Below are positions 26,245 to 34,152 of a DNA stretch of 47,453 bases, in pieces. Source of the DNA: Syntrophaceae bacterium UBA6109 (GTDB taxonomy: Bacteria > Desulfobacterota > Syntrophia > Syntrophales > UBA6109); contig DIWJ01000053.1 of the NCBI GenBank assembly GCA_002428445.1, positions 1 through 47,453 of the forward strand. The letters run 5' to 3'. Positions within the stretch are counted from its first letter, which is position 1, and every line of letters starts with the position of its first letter. The notes below the pieces were generated by a model. That model was given only the letters and a program-made list of their open reading frames with translations, did not search any database and was not told the DNA's origin. The position numbers and the translations under genes are program-made.

Positions 26245-28041
26245 ATGAACGGATTTTACGGTCGGATCCTTGAAGTTGATCTCGATGCGCGGCAATTCCA
26301 TATCGAAACGGTTGCCGACGATATTTTGAAAACCTATCTGGGCGGGAAGGGTCTTGGATCCTATCTCCTGAACGAAAAGAACCCTGTAGGGGTGGACCCC
26401 CTGGACGGCAGGAATGCGCTTATCTTCGCCGGTGGTCCCGCTACGGGGTCGGCGATCTGGGGGGGGTGCCGGTACAGCGTCTTCACCAAGTCTCCCTTAA
26501 CAGGATTGTATTCCGAGTCCTACTCGGGCGGACGCGTGCCGGAGGCCATCGATGCGGCGGGCTTCGATGCCGTGGTGATCCGGGGGAAAAGCGATCTTCC
26601 CCTCGTTCTTTCCGTCTATCCCGACGGAGCCATCTTCCACGATTCCCCGGATCTATGGGGGAAAGAAACGTACGAGACGGAAGACATCGTCTCCGAGCGG
26701 TTCGGACCCGCTGCCGGCAACTTCAAGAAACGGGGGGTCGTCGTCATCGGACCCGCCGGGGAGAACCTCGTACGCTTCGCCATCATCGCGAATGACCGCT
26801 GGCGCTGCGCCGGACGGACCGGCGTGGGAACGGTCATGGGCTCCAAGAAGCTCAAAGCCGTCCTCTTCCAAGGGGACCGGAAGCGGACCGTCTTTGACGA
26901 GTCGGCCCTGCGCGCCTTCAACCGTGCCATCGCCGAAGAGGGCAAGGACCATCCGGGGGTGAAGGCCTACAAGGCCCTGGGAACGCCCATGATGGTGAAG
27001 CTTCTCAACCAAGCGGGCGCATTCCCCACACGCTACTGGCAGCAGGGCCGCTATGAGAAGTGGGAGCAGATCGGCGCCGACGCCCTCCACAGCCGCTGCG
27101 ATGTCCAGCCGCATGCCTGTCCAAAATGCTTCATGGCCTGCGGCCGCTTGACAACGATCCGGGAGGGCCGGCACGCAGGGCTCCGGATCGAAGGGCCCGA
27201 GTACGAGACGATCTACGCCTTCGGAGGGCTGTGTCTCATCGACTCCATCGAGGAGATTGCCCATCTCAACGACCTTTGCGACCGCCTGGGCATGGACACG
27301 ATCACCGGGGGGAATGTCTGCGCCTTCACCATCGAGGCGGCGCGGCGGGGTCGGATCTCCTCGCCCATTGATTACGGCAACGTGGATGCCATTGCGGACC
27401 TTCTGGAAAAGATCGCCTGTCGGAAAGGAATCGGCGCGGTCCTTGCGGAGGGGATCCGCTTCGCCGCGAAGGAATGGGGTCTGGAAGAGATGGCCGTCCA
27501 CGTGAAGGGCATGGAACCGGCGGGGTACGATCCCCGGGTCCTCAAGGGTATGGGGTTGGGATACGCCGTCTCGGATCGCGGGGCCTGCCATCTGAGGGCC
27601 ACCTTCTACAAACCGGAATTGTCGGGCATGATCAAGCCGGACCTGATCGAGGGCAAGGCAGAGATGTTCGTGGACTTCGAGGACCGCTTGACCCTCTTCG
27701 ACACCCTGGTTCTGTGCCGCTTCTACCGGGATCTCTACACCTGGGAGAGACTGGGAGAGATGATCCACGCCGTGACGGGCCTTCCTTCCGGAAAACAGGA
27801 TCTTCGCGCCATCGCTGCCGCTGTTTCCACCCTGATCCGGAGGTTCAATATCCGCGAAGGCCTGGTGCGAAACGACGACCGCCTGTCCCCGGCCCTGCAC
27901 CGGGCACTGGAGGACTCAGGCAAGAACATCACGGAAGACGAACTGGCCTACATGATCAGGGAGTATTACCGCTTTCGGGGCTGGGATGATCAGGGGATTC
28001 CGCCCGTGGAAACGACAAGGGTGCTGAAGCATGAAAAATAA
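26245..28041 (+). CDS. aor: Tungsten-type aldehyde:ferredoxin oxidoreductase
   Basis: Cytosolic enzyme of 598 residues that oxidises an aldehyde to a carboxylate with ferredoxin as acceptor, or reduces the acid in the reverse direction. The N-terminal MNGFYGRILEVDLD, YLGGKGLGSYLL and GPATGS region binds the W-bispterin. The [4Fe-4S] ligands are C292-x2-C295-x3-C299 (ACPKCFMACGR) and the distant C491. The RTGVGTVMGSKKLKA and AGYDPR segments are family marks. It ends the probable sigma-54 cluster and could oxidise the semialdehyde left by the aminotransferase, giving reduced ferredoxin. A role in making aldehydes from acids is the alternative. No W/Mo cofactor genes are in view. Confidence 0.92.
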   Translation: MNGFYGRILEVDLDARQFHIETVADDILKTYLGGKGLGSYLLNEKNPVGVDPLDGRNALIFAGGPATGSAIWGGCRYSVFTKSPLTGLYSESYSGGRVPEAIDAAGFDAVVIRGKSDLPLVLSVYPDGAIFHDSPDLWGKETYETEDIVSERFGPAAGNFKKRGVVVIGPAGENLVRFAIIANDRWRCAGRTGVGTVMGSKKLKAVLFQGDRKRTVFDESALRAFNRAIAEEGKDHPGVKAYKALGTPMMVKLLNQAGAFPTRYWQQGRYEKWEQIGADALHSRCDVQPHACPKCFMACGRLTTIREGRHAGLRIEGPEYETIYAFGGLCLIDSIEEIAHLNDLCDRLGMDTITGGNVCAFTIEAARRGRISSPIDYGNVDAIADLLEKIACRKGIGAVLAEGIRFAAKEWGLEEMAVHVKGMEPAGYDPRVLKGMGLGYAVSDRGACHLRATFYKPELSGMIKPDLIEGKAEMFVDFEDRLTLFDTLVLCRFYRDLYTWERLGEMIHAVTGLPSGKQDLRAIAAAVSTLIRRFNIREGLVRNDDRLSPALHRALEDSGKNITEDELAYMIREYYRFRGWDDQGIPPVETTRVLKHEK

Positions 28042-28044
28042 AAC

Positions 28045-28073
28045 TTGACATTCAACCCGACCTCCCCTACAAG
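28045..28073 (+). promoter_or_regulatory. Candidate promoter of the cold shock gene
   Basis: TTGACA (28045-28050) and TACAAG (28068-28073) are 17 bp apart, starting only 3 bp after the stop of the preceding gene. It would give a 5' leader of about 165 nt, the kind of long leader known for cold shock genes. A second TTGACG at 28170 lacks a convincing -10. Confidence 0.5.
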
Positions 28074-28244
28074 GTCGCCGCATCCCGGTTTCAGGCGAGG
28101 CCGCAGGGTGCAAAGTTGGATACAGACATTTTGAAGTGCAAGGCCGGCCGTCATGTTCTCAAAAGAGTCTTGACGGTCAAGTTGTTTTTGCCATCGTGTT
28201 CATCCGACTTGGTCAAGAATTTTTAGGAAAGGAGGATGCATATC

Positions 28245-28445
28245 ATGGCAGAAGGTACAGTGAAGTGGTTCAATGAGCAGAAGGGCTTCGGTTTCATCGA
28301 GAAGTCCGAGGGCGGCGATGTGTTCGTTCATTACAGCGCCATCCAGGCCGGCGGTTTCAAGACGTTGGCCGAGGGCCAGCGTGTCAGTTTCGACATCGCG
28401 CAGGGCAAAAAAGGCCCGGCTGCGGAGAACGTAAAACCCCTGTAG
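28245..28445 (+). CDS. Cold shock protein (CspA family)
   Basis: Small nucleic-acid-binding protein of 66 residues with a single OB fold. RNP1 KGFGFIE and RNP2 VFVHYSAI are both intact, and the start [10 protein letters not shown] is canonical. It acts as an RNA chaperone. GGAGG lies 9 nt before the ATG at 28245; an earlier in-frame ATG at 28236 touches the ribosome site. It is a single-gene unit with its own promoter and a strong terminator. Confidence 0.95.
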   Translation: MAEGTVKWFNEQKGFGFIEKSEGGDVFVHYSAIQAGGFKTLAEGQRVSFDIAQGKKGPAAENVKPL

Positions 28446-28473
28446 GATTTCAATCCACAGAAAAACCTGATTG

Positions 28474-28513
28474 GGCCTTCCGGCGTCCGTAACAGCGCCG
28501 GAAGGCCTTTTTT
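28474..28513 (+). terminator. Rho-independent terminator of the cold shock gene
   Basis: A 12-bp perfect stem GGCCTTCCGGCG / CGCCGGAAGGCC with a 10-nt loop is followed by seven T. It is the strongest terminator in the window and lies 28 bp after the stop codon. Confidence 0.95.
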
Positions 28514-28601
28514 ATAGCGGGCGGATTCCGCTTGACGGGCGGCCGCCGGCAATGCTATCCATTGCCCGGTTCCCGTAACGGATTTTCCCCCTTCGAGTTT
28601 C

Positions 28602-28626
28602 ATTGCCCTTCCCAATAAAGGGCAAT
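28602..28626. repeat. Perfect 9-bp inverted repeat upstream of the flavoenzyme operon
   Basis: ATTGCCCTT and AAGGGCAAT flank a 7-nt spacer. It lies about 50 bp before the start of the dienoyl-CoA-reductase-type gene, in a place where a repressor could block the operon. A further ATTGCCC half-site occurs at 28561-28567. No T-run follows. Confidence 0.5.
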
Positions 28627-28676
28627 GATAGTACATTTTTCACGCACGCACCGGAAAACACCCTTCAGGAGGCGCC

Positions 28677-30605
28677 ATGAGGCTGGAACACCTCTTTTCC
28701 CCCATTGCGATCAACGGCATGACCTTGAAAAACCGGGCCGTAATGCCGGCGATGGCAACCGGTTACGGAAACGCCGACGGCACGATCAGCGAGCGCCTGA
28801 TCGCCTATCTCGCCAGGCGGGTAAAAGGCGGCACGGGACTGATCATCACCGAGATCTGCGCCGTCGATCCGCGCGGAAAGGGATTCCCCAACCAGATCGG
28901 CGCGTGGAGCGATGCTTTCCTTCCCGGTCTCACCCGACTCGCCGGGGCGATCCATCAGGAAGGCGGAAAGATCGCCCTCCAGCTCCACCATGCCGGCCGC
29001 GAGACCTTCGAACAGGCCGCGGGCGGAATCCCGGAGGCGCCCTCCGCCATCCCCAGCGCCGTCCTCGGCCAGCCCTGCGAGGCGATGGGCCGGGAGCGGA
29101 TCGCCGCCGTGATCGACGCCTTTGCCCGGGCGGCCGCGCGGGCGAAAATGGCGGGGTTTGACGCCGTTGAGATCCACAGCGCGCACGGCTATCTCCTCAA
29201 CCAGTTCCTCTCCCCCTTTTCCAACCAGAGAACGGACGAATACGGCGGCTCCGAGGAGAACCGGTCGCGCTTTGTGCTGGAAATCCTCCGGGCCGTCCGG
29301 GAGGCGGTCGGTCCCGGTTTTGCCGTCATCATTCGGATCTCGACGGATGAACTGATCCGCGGCGGCTTTGACCTCGAGTTCATGAAGCGACTCGCCCCGC
29401 TTCTGGTCGCCGCCGGCGCCGACGCGATCCACTGCTCGGTCGGCGTCTACTCCACGCCGGGGAACTTGAGCATCGCCTCGATGGACACGGAGCCGGGATT
29501 CAACCTCTTCCGGGCGCGGGCGATCAGGGAGGTTGCCGGGGCGCCGGTGATCGGCGTCGGCCGGATCAACGATCCCGAGCTGGCCGAGAAGGCGCTCGCT
29601 GCGGGCGACGCCGACCTGATCAGTTTCGGCCGCCAGCACCTGGCCGATCCCGATTTCATCGCCAAGGCCGCGGCCGGAAATTTCGCGGAAATCCGTCGGT
29701 GCGTCGCCTGCAACCAGGGCTGCATCGAACGGCTGAGCTTCGAGATGAAGTCGGCCACGTGCAGCTTCAACCCCGCCTGCGGCAGGGAATACCTGGAAGC
29801 GCCGGTTCCGGTTGCGGAATCGAAGCGGCTCTGGGTCATCGGGGCCGGGCCTGCGGGCCTCTCCGCCGCCCTGGCCGCCGCCGACCGGGGATACGAAGTC
29901 GAAATCTTCGAAAAAGAGTCCGATCCGGGCGGTCAGGTCCGGTCGGCAAGCCGGCCGCCCCACAAGGAAGCCTACCTGGACTGGGTGGCCTGGTCCGTCC
30001 GCCAACTGGACCGGCAGGGCGTCAGGATCCATTATGGACAGGAAATGACGGTGGAAGGGCTCAAAGAAGGAAAACCCGACGCCGTGATTCTCTCTGCCGG
30101 CGCCGATCCCGTGACGCCGGCGATCCCCGGCCTCGACGCCCCCCATGTCTGCGACGCGCGCGATCTTCTGCTGGGGGAGGCCGAACTCACGGGTCCAACC
30201 GTGGTCCTCGGCGCCGGGTACGTCGGTATGGAGACGGCGGATTTCCTCATCGCCCGGGGGGTCGGGGTCACGCTCGTCGAGATGCTGCCCGCGTCCCCCG
30301 TCGGAAAACATACCGCCCACGGCTACTGGCTCCATAAACGAATCAAGGATGCAGGGGGGCGGATCATCCTCGGGGCGACGGTAACCCGTATCGAACCGGA
30401 CGCCGTCTTCTACCGCCAGGGAGAAGAGGAAAAACAGCTTCCCGCCGCCCTGGCGGTCACGGCGATGGGGGCAAAACCGGCAAACGGCCTGGAGGGGATC
30501 CTCAAGGAACTCGGCATTCCCTGGCGCGTCGCCGGGGACGCCAAACGCCCGCGACGGCTTCTGGAGGCGATCCACGAGGGGGACCGCGCCGGCCGGGAGA
30601 TTTGA
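28677..30605 (+). CDS. 2,4-dienoyl-CoA reductase/old yellow enzyme-type FMN/Fe-S/FAD oxidoreductase
   Basis: Three-part flavoprotein of 642 residues. Residues 1-335 form an OYE-type FMN barrel with HSAHGYLLNQFLSPFSNQR (H167, H170, Y172 region) and the PNQIGAWSD substrate loop. C342-x2-C345-x3-C349-x12-C362 binds a [4Fe-4S] cluster. The rest is a FAD/NAD(P) domain beginning VIGAGPAGLSAALAA (about 388). The layout matches FadH-like dienoyl/enoyl-CoA reductases and trimethylamine-dehydrogenase relatives. The substrate may be an unsaturated acyl-CoA, an enoate or an aromatic ring derivative. AGGAGG precedes the ATG. It is followed 15 bp later by the radical SAM gene, suggesting an operon with the AmmeMemoRadiSam pair. 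Confidence 0.9.
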   Translation: MRLEHLFSPIAINGMTLKNRAVMPAMATGYGNADGTISERLIAYLARRVKGGTGLIITEICAVDPRGKGFPNQIGAWSDAFLPGLTRLAGAIHQEGGKIALQLHHAGRETFEQAAGGIPEAPSAIPSAVLGQPCEAMGRERIAAVIDAFARAAARAKMAGFDAVEIHSAHGYLLNQFLSPFSNQRTDEYGGSEENRSRFVLEILRAVREAVGPGFAVIIRISTDELIRGGFDLEFMKRLAPLLVAAGADAIHCSVGVYSTPGNLSIASMDTEPGFNLFRARAIREVAGAPVIGVGRINDPELAEKALAAGDADLISFGRQHLADPDFIAKAAAGNFAEIRRCVACNQGCIERLSFEMKSATCSFNPACGREYLEAPVPVAESKRLWVIGAGPAGLSAALAAADRGYEVEIFEKESDPGGQVRSASRPPHKEAYLDWVAWSVRQLDRQGVRIHYGQEMTVEGLKEGKPDAVILSAGADPVTPAIPGLDAPHVCDARDLLLGEAELTGPTVVLGAGYVGMETADFLIARGVGVTLVEMLPASPVGKHTAHGYWLHKRIKDAGGRIILGATVTRIEPDAVFYRQGEEEKQLPAALAVTAMGAKPANGLEGILKELGIPWRVAGDAKRPRRLLEAIHEGDRAGREI

Positions 30606-30620
30606 AGGAAGAGTCCAGCC

Positions 30621-31862
30621 ATGATCTCCCGACGCGCTTTTCTCAAGACGCTGGCCGGGATCGCCCCGATCCTCGGCGGGGCGGGGCTGTGTCTCTCCTC
30701 CCCCCTCTGGGAGCGCCTGTTTACGGGCAGCGACGCCGGCTGCCTCTTCGCCCTCGATCCGCAGTCCGACCTGGTGCGTCTGGCCCCCCGGGCCCGTTTC
30801 TGGACCTCCGTCCCCCTGGCCGGCAACGATTGCCGTCCCTGCCATGCCTCTCCGGAACTCCTCACGGGAAAACGCCGGCGGCATGAGGCCGGGATCGTCA
30901 AATGCCTGCTCTGCGCCCAGGGCTGCACCATCAAACCCGGCGAGCGGGGCCGCTGCCGTGCCCGGATGAATGTCGGCGGTGAACTGAGGAGCCTCGTCTA
31001 CGGCCGGCCGATCAGCGTCCACACCGACCCGATCGAAAAGAAGCCCTTCTATCACTTTCTTCCCGGCGCGGCGGCCTATTCGCTCGCAACCTCCGGCTGC
31101 CCGCAGCGCTGCACGTTCTGCCAGAATTGGGAGATCTCCCAGGCCTCCCCGGAGGATTACCAGAGCCCCCTGATCCCCCCCGACCGGATCGTCCGCGCCG
31201 CGGCAGCAAGGCAGGCGCCGGTGATCGCCTTCACGTACAACGAGCCGACGGTCTTCGCGGAGTACATGATCGACATCGCCCGCGAGGCGAAGAGGCAGGG
31301 GCTCCGCTCCGTCCTGATCAGTTGCGGGATCATGAACGAGGCGCCGCTCGCCGAGCTTTGCAATCTCCTGGACGCGATCAAGATCGACCTGAAGGGATAT
31401 GACCCGGCGTTCTACCGCAACGTCTGCGGCGCGGAATTGAAACCCGTCCTGCGGAGCATCAAACAGATCGCCAGAAGCCGCGCCCATCTCGAAATCGTCA
31501 ATCTCGTCGTCCCGACGCTGAACGACTCCGAAAAGCTGCTCCGCGGCCTGATCGAATGGGTCCAGGGAGAAGTCGGGCCCGACGTCCCCCTTCATTTCTC
31601 CCGCTTTCACCCGGATTATCAGCTCCGGAACCTGCCGCCCACACCGGTGGCGACGCTGGAGCGGGCGCGAGAGACGGCGATGGGGCGGGGGCTGCACTAC
31701 GCCTATGTGGGAAACGTCCCGGACCATCCGGGGAACCATACCTACTGCCCTTCCTGTCGGAAGGCGGTCATCCGGCGCACCGGATTCTTCACCGTGGAAA
31801 TGCATGTCGACGGCGGCCGTTGCGGCTTCTGCGGTGGAAGAATCGCGGGCGTCTGGAGTTGA
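30621..31862 (+). CDS. AmmeMemoRadiSam system radical SAM protein with Tat-like N-terminus
   Basis: Radical SAM protein of 413 residues. The SAM cluster motif C160-x3-C164-x2-C167 (GCPQRCTFCQNW) is typical of the PflA-like group, with Cys 95, 98, 102 and 112 (CLLCAQGC, RGRC) forming an N-terminal extra Cys set. The first residues, MISRRAFLKTLAGIAPILGG, read as a twin-arginine-type signal (SRRAFLK plus hydrophobic stretch). The partner gene 18 bp on is a MEMO-AMMECR1 fusion, the other components of this conserved but functionally unknown system. It may modify a protein or small molecule by radical chemistry. Export of a SAM-dependent enzyme would be unexpected, so the N-terminus may be a membrane anchor. 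Confidence 0.88.
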   Translation: MISRRAFLKTLAGIAPILGGAGLCLSSPLWERLFTGSDAGCLFALDPQSDLVRLAPRARFWTSVPLAGNDCRPCHASPELLTGKRRRHEAGIVKCLLCAQGCTIKPGERGRCRARMNVGGELRSLVYGRPISVHTDPIEKKPFYHFLPGAAAYSLATSGCPQRCTFCQNWEISQASPEDYQSPLIPPDRIVRAAAARQAPVIAFTYNEPTVFAEYMIDIAREAKRQGLRSVLISCGIMNEAPLAELCNLLDAIKIDLKGYDPAFYRNVCGAELKPVLRSIKQIARSRAHLEIVNLVVPTLNDSEKLLRGLIEWVQGEVGPDVPLHFSRFHPDYQLRNLPPTPVATLERARETAMGRGLHYAYVGNVPDHPGNHTYCPSCRKAVIRRTGFFTVEMHVDGGRCGFCGGRIAGVWS

Positions 31863-31880
31863 TTGAAAAGGAGAGAGATC

Positions 31881-33416
31881 ATGACTATTCTGCAATTCGG
31901 CATTCCCATCGTCGCCCTCAGCCTGGGCGTGGCCGCGACCGGCATCGCGGGAAAGGACGGGAGGGGCGAGGTGCGTCCCCCCGCCGCAGCCGGGCAGTAC
32001 TACCCCGAATCGGCGACCATCCTGAAACTCGCCATTGAGAAGTTCATGGAGGAGGCGTTGCCGCCGCAGGCGAAAAAACCGATCGCCATCGTCGTCCCCC
32101 ATGCGGGCTACGTCCACTCCGGCCAGATCTGCGCCGACGGCTGGAACCAGGTCCGCGGCGGGAGTTATGACGTAATCGTGATCCTGGCCACCAATCATAC
32201 GGCGGTCGGCCTCCGGAAGATCGCCCTCTACCCGGGCAGCGGCCTCCGGACGCCGCTCGGAACCGCCGTCGTGGATGAGAAACTCACGGCGGCTCTCGTT
32301 GCCGCTTCGCCCGATTGCGTCCTCGATCGTGGGTCGCACGTCCGGGAACACTCTCTCGAGGTCCAGGTTCCCTTCACCCAGTTCCTCTTTCCCCAGGCAA
32401 AGATCGTCGCCGCAATCGTCGGCGACGCGGACGCCGCCCTCTGTACCCGCTTCGGAAACGCATTGGCCTCGGTCCTGAAGGAACGCCGCGCCCTGATCGT
32501 AGCGAGTTCAGACCTCTCCCACTATCCATCGGCGGCGGACGCCGAGATCGCCGACATGAAAACGCTGGAGGCGATCACCACGCTCGATCCGGCGGTGCTC
32601 CACACAACCGTCCGGGCGCAGATGGCCCGGCGGATTCCGAACCTCTCCACCTGCGCCTGCGGCGAGGCCCCGATCATGGCCGCGATGGCCGCCGCCAAGG
32701 TGATGGGGGCGACCGGGGGCAGAATCGTAAGTTATGCCCACTCCGGAAATCTCCCAATCGGTGAGCGGGAGCGGGTCGTCGGCTATGGGGCGGTTGTCCT
32801 GGCCGCCGATCTGAAAAAGGAGTCCCCCGCCGTGCGGCCGGCGGCGGCAACGGCGGCGGACGGGACAATCGGTCCCGCCGACCGGAAATACCTCCTCGGT
32901 CTCGCGCGGGAGACGATCTCCCGTTACCTGACGATAAAGATGGTCCCCCTGCCGCGGCTTTCCAGCCCCATCCTGCGCGAACCGCGCGGAGTCTTCGTCA
33001 CCCTCAAGAAACGGGGGAATCTGCGCGGCTGCATCGGCCGGATGGTTCCCGACCGACCACTCGCCGAGCTTGTCGGGGCAATGGCCCTCCAGTCCGCCTT
33101 CGAGGATCCCCGCTTCAGTCCCGTGACGGCCCGGGAACTGCCTGACCTGGAAGTCGAAATCTCCGTCCTTACCCCGATGAAGCCGGTCTCCGGCCCTGAC
33201 GACATCGTCGTCGGCCGCGACGGCGTCCTACTCCAGAAAGGGGGAAGATCCGCCGTGTTTCTCCCTCAGGTCGCCCCGGAACAGGGATGGGGAAGGGATG
33301 AAATGCTCAACCACCTGAGCCAGAAGGCGGGACTACCGACAAAAGCATGGCAGGAGGCGGGAGCGCGTTTTCTGACCTTCCAGGCCATCGTTTTTGGCGA
33401 AGAGGAACACCGCTGA
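31881..33416 (+). CDS. MEMO-AMMECR1 fusion protein (AmmeMemoRadiSam components B and A)
   Basis: Two conserved domains in one chain of 511 residues. An N-terminal hydrophobic stretch (ILQFGIPIVALSLGVAATGIA, first 25 residues) looks like a signal peptide or anchor. Residues about 30-300 are a MEMO domain with VVPHAGYVHSG, REHSLEVQVPF, ASSDLSHY and CACGEAPI, the copper/metal-binding non-haem dioxygenase-like fold. Residues about 320-505 are AMMECR1, with LRGCIGRM and SAFEDPRFSPV. The start ATG at 31881 follows GAGAGAG; a TTG 18 bp upstream is only reading-frame extension. It belongs with the radical SAM gene. Function in bacteria is unknown. Its end borders the IS91 remnant. Confidence 0.9.
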   Translation: MTILQFGIPIVALSLGVAATGIAGKDGRGEVRPPAAAGQYYPESATILKLAIEKFMEEALPPQAKKPIAIVVPHAGYVHSGQICADGWNQVRGGSYDVIVILATNHTAVGLRKIALYPGSGLRTPLGTAVVDEKLTAALVAASPDCVLDRGSHVREHSLEVQVPFTQFLFPQAKIVAAIVGDADAALCTRFGNALASVLKERRALIVASSDLSHYPSAADAEIADMKTLEAITTLDPAVLHTTVRAQMARRIPNLSTCACGEAPIMAAMAAAKVMGATGGRIVSYAHSGNLPIGERERVVGYGAVVLAADLKKESPAVRPAAATAADGTIGPADRKYLLGLARETISRYLTIKMVPLPRLSSPILREPRGVFVTLKKRGNLRGCIGRMVPDRPLAELVGAMALQSAFEDPRFSPVTARELPDLEVEISVLTPMKPVSGPDDIVVGRDGVLLQKGGRSAVFLPQVAPEQGWGRDEMLNHLSQKAGLPTKAWQEAGARFLTFQAIVFGEEEHR

Positions 33417-33417
33417 T

Positions 33418-33636
33418 CGAGGAGCTACGACAACTTCACAAAGGCATACAACATCTTCTGGTGAACGGAGTCATTTCAATTCAGGACGGCAAGGCTACCA
33501 GACAGAGGGCCGGCCAAGCGCTACGGCGCGGTTAACCCCAAGTGGCAAGCAAGATAGCGGGGATCTGCGCTACGGCTTGCCCGCGTGAAGCTTGTCCTCG
33601 ACCTGATCGGGGATGCAAAGATTACGGCCACGAATA
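33418..33636 (+). repeat. Direct repeat, copy 1 (IS91 remnant)
   Basis: Nearly identical to 37422-37622 in the same orientation. Both start CGAGGAGCTAC and end in GATTACGGCCA plus a few bases. Copy 1 has about 19 extra bases near 33440-33460 and otherwise differs by scattered substitutions. The two copies flank about 3.8 kb holding the FIST-GGDEF cassette. Confidence 0.9.
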
Positions 33637-33734
33637 TCTCCTGGCCTTCTCCTGCAAGCGCCATCATTTTTGCCCCTCCTGCCATCAGAAGCGGGTGCTG
33701 GAGTTCGGGGAATGGCTATGCGCGAATGTGTTGA
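33418..33734 (+). mobile_element. IS91-family transposase remnant, copy 1
   Basis: Begins 2 bp after the stop of the MEMO-AMMECR1 gene. In shifted frames it encodes fragments of the IS91 (Y2 transposase) N-terminal region: GDLRYGLPA, then CKDYGHEYLLAFSCKRHHFCPSCHQKR and VLEFGEWLC, the zinc-binding segment (Cys-x2-Cys fingers CPSC). One zinc-ligand Cys is already Tyr (CKDYGH) and several frameshifts are present, so it is dead. The catalytic Tyr region is absent. The first 219 bp (33418-33636) recur at 37422-37622. Confidence 0.78.
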
Positions 33735-33911
33735 AAAGGGAAGATCGAGGAACGAGTACATGCGATCCGTAAAATCCTGCGCATGCTCATCGAACGGCTT
33801 GAGCCGGTGATTCAGGATGTCGAAATCCCCATCGAGAAATCATTGGAATTCCTCGATTTCTATTATCGCGAGATCGACATCCGGCCTTGCTGGATTTGCC
33901 CGCTGCGCCCC
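33735..33911 (+). pseudogene. Fragment of a DHCR24-like FAD-binding oxidoreductase
   Basis: An open stretch of 59 codons reads KIEERVHAIRKILRMLIERL and later VIQDVEIPIEKSLEFLDFYY and IRPCWICPLRP. This resembles the interior of FAD-binding (PCMH) oxidoreductases related to 24-dehydrocholesterol reductase, where a VQDVxVP...FLxFxxxEIGxxPxWxCPLR pattern is conserved. There is no start, no FAD domain and no C-terminus. It is joined directly to the lipoyl synthase fragment. The assignment is from memory of the motif and is moderately sure. Confidence 0.5.
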
Positions 33912-33912
33912 C

Positions 33913-34110
33913 TTGACGCTGCCCGGGGAATGCGATGCATGGCGGGAGGTAGCCTTCGAGATGGGTTTTGCGCAAGTGGCCAGCGGCCCCTTGGTGCGCA
34001 GTTCCTATCATGCCGAAGAATACGGCGGCCCGTTGGAGATGATCCCGGTGGGAGCGAAGGGCAAGGGCGAAAAGGCGACGCCATCGGACACCCGGAAGCG
34101 TGCAGAATAA
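33913..34110 (+). pseudogene. lipA: C-terminal fragment of lipoyl synthase
   Basis: Reads LTLPGECDAWREVAFEMGFA then QVASGPLVRSSYHAEEYGG and ends at a TGA-free tail closing with TAA at 34108-34110. GF-x-V-ASGPLVRSSYHA is the signature end of LipA, whose final Ser binds the radical SAM cluster. All Cys clusters and the barrel are missing, so this is a broken 3' end, about 65 codons, brought in or left by rearrangement. Confidence 0.72.
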
Positions 34111-34152
34111 ACAATCACTCATCAGGCGAAATGCCGCGGACTGATTTAACCT

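Noticed and set aside
26653..27900. A 415-codon minus-strand frame opposite the AOR gene
   Set aside because: The plus-strand AOR has all Fe-S ligands and family motifs; the antisense frame has none.
28665..32351. A 1228-codon open frame on the minus strand antisense to the flavoenzyme, radical SAM and MEMO genes
   Set aside because: It lies opposite three genes with clear catalytic motifs. Its translation is Arg/Gly/Asp/Pro/His-rich with no family features, as expected for the shadow frame of GC-rich coding DNA.
33735..33911. Hemerythrin-like HHE domain fragment
   Set aside because: The HAIRK...LEFLDFYYRE pattern first recalled HHE proteins, but the metal-binding HH and KEE are missing and the DVEIPIE...WICPLRP wording fits a DHCR24-like flavoprotein better.
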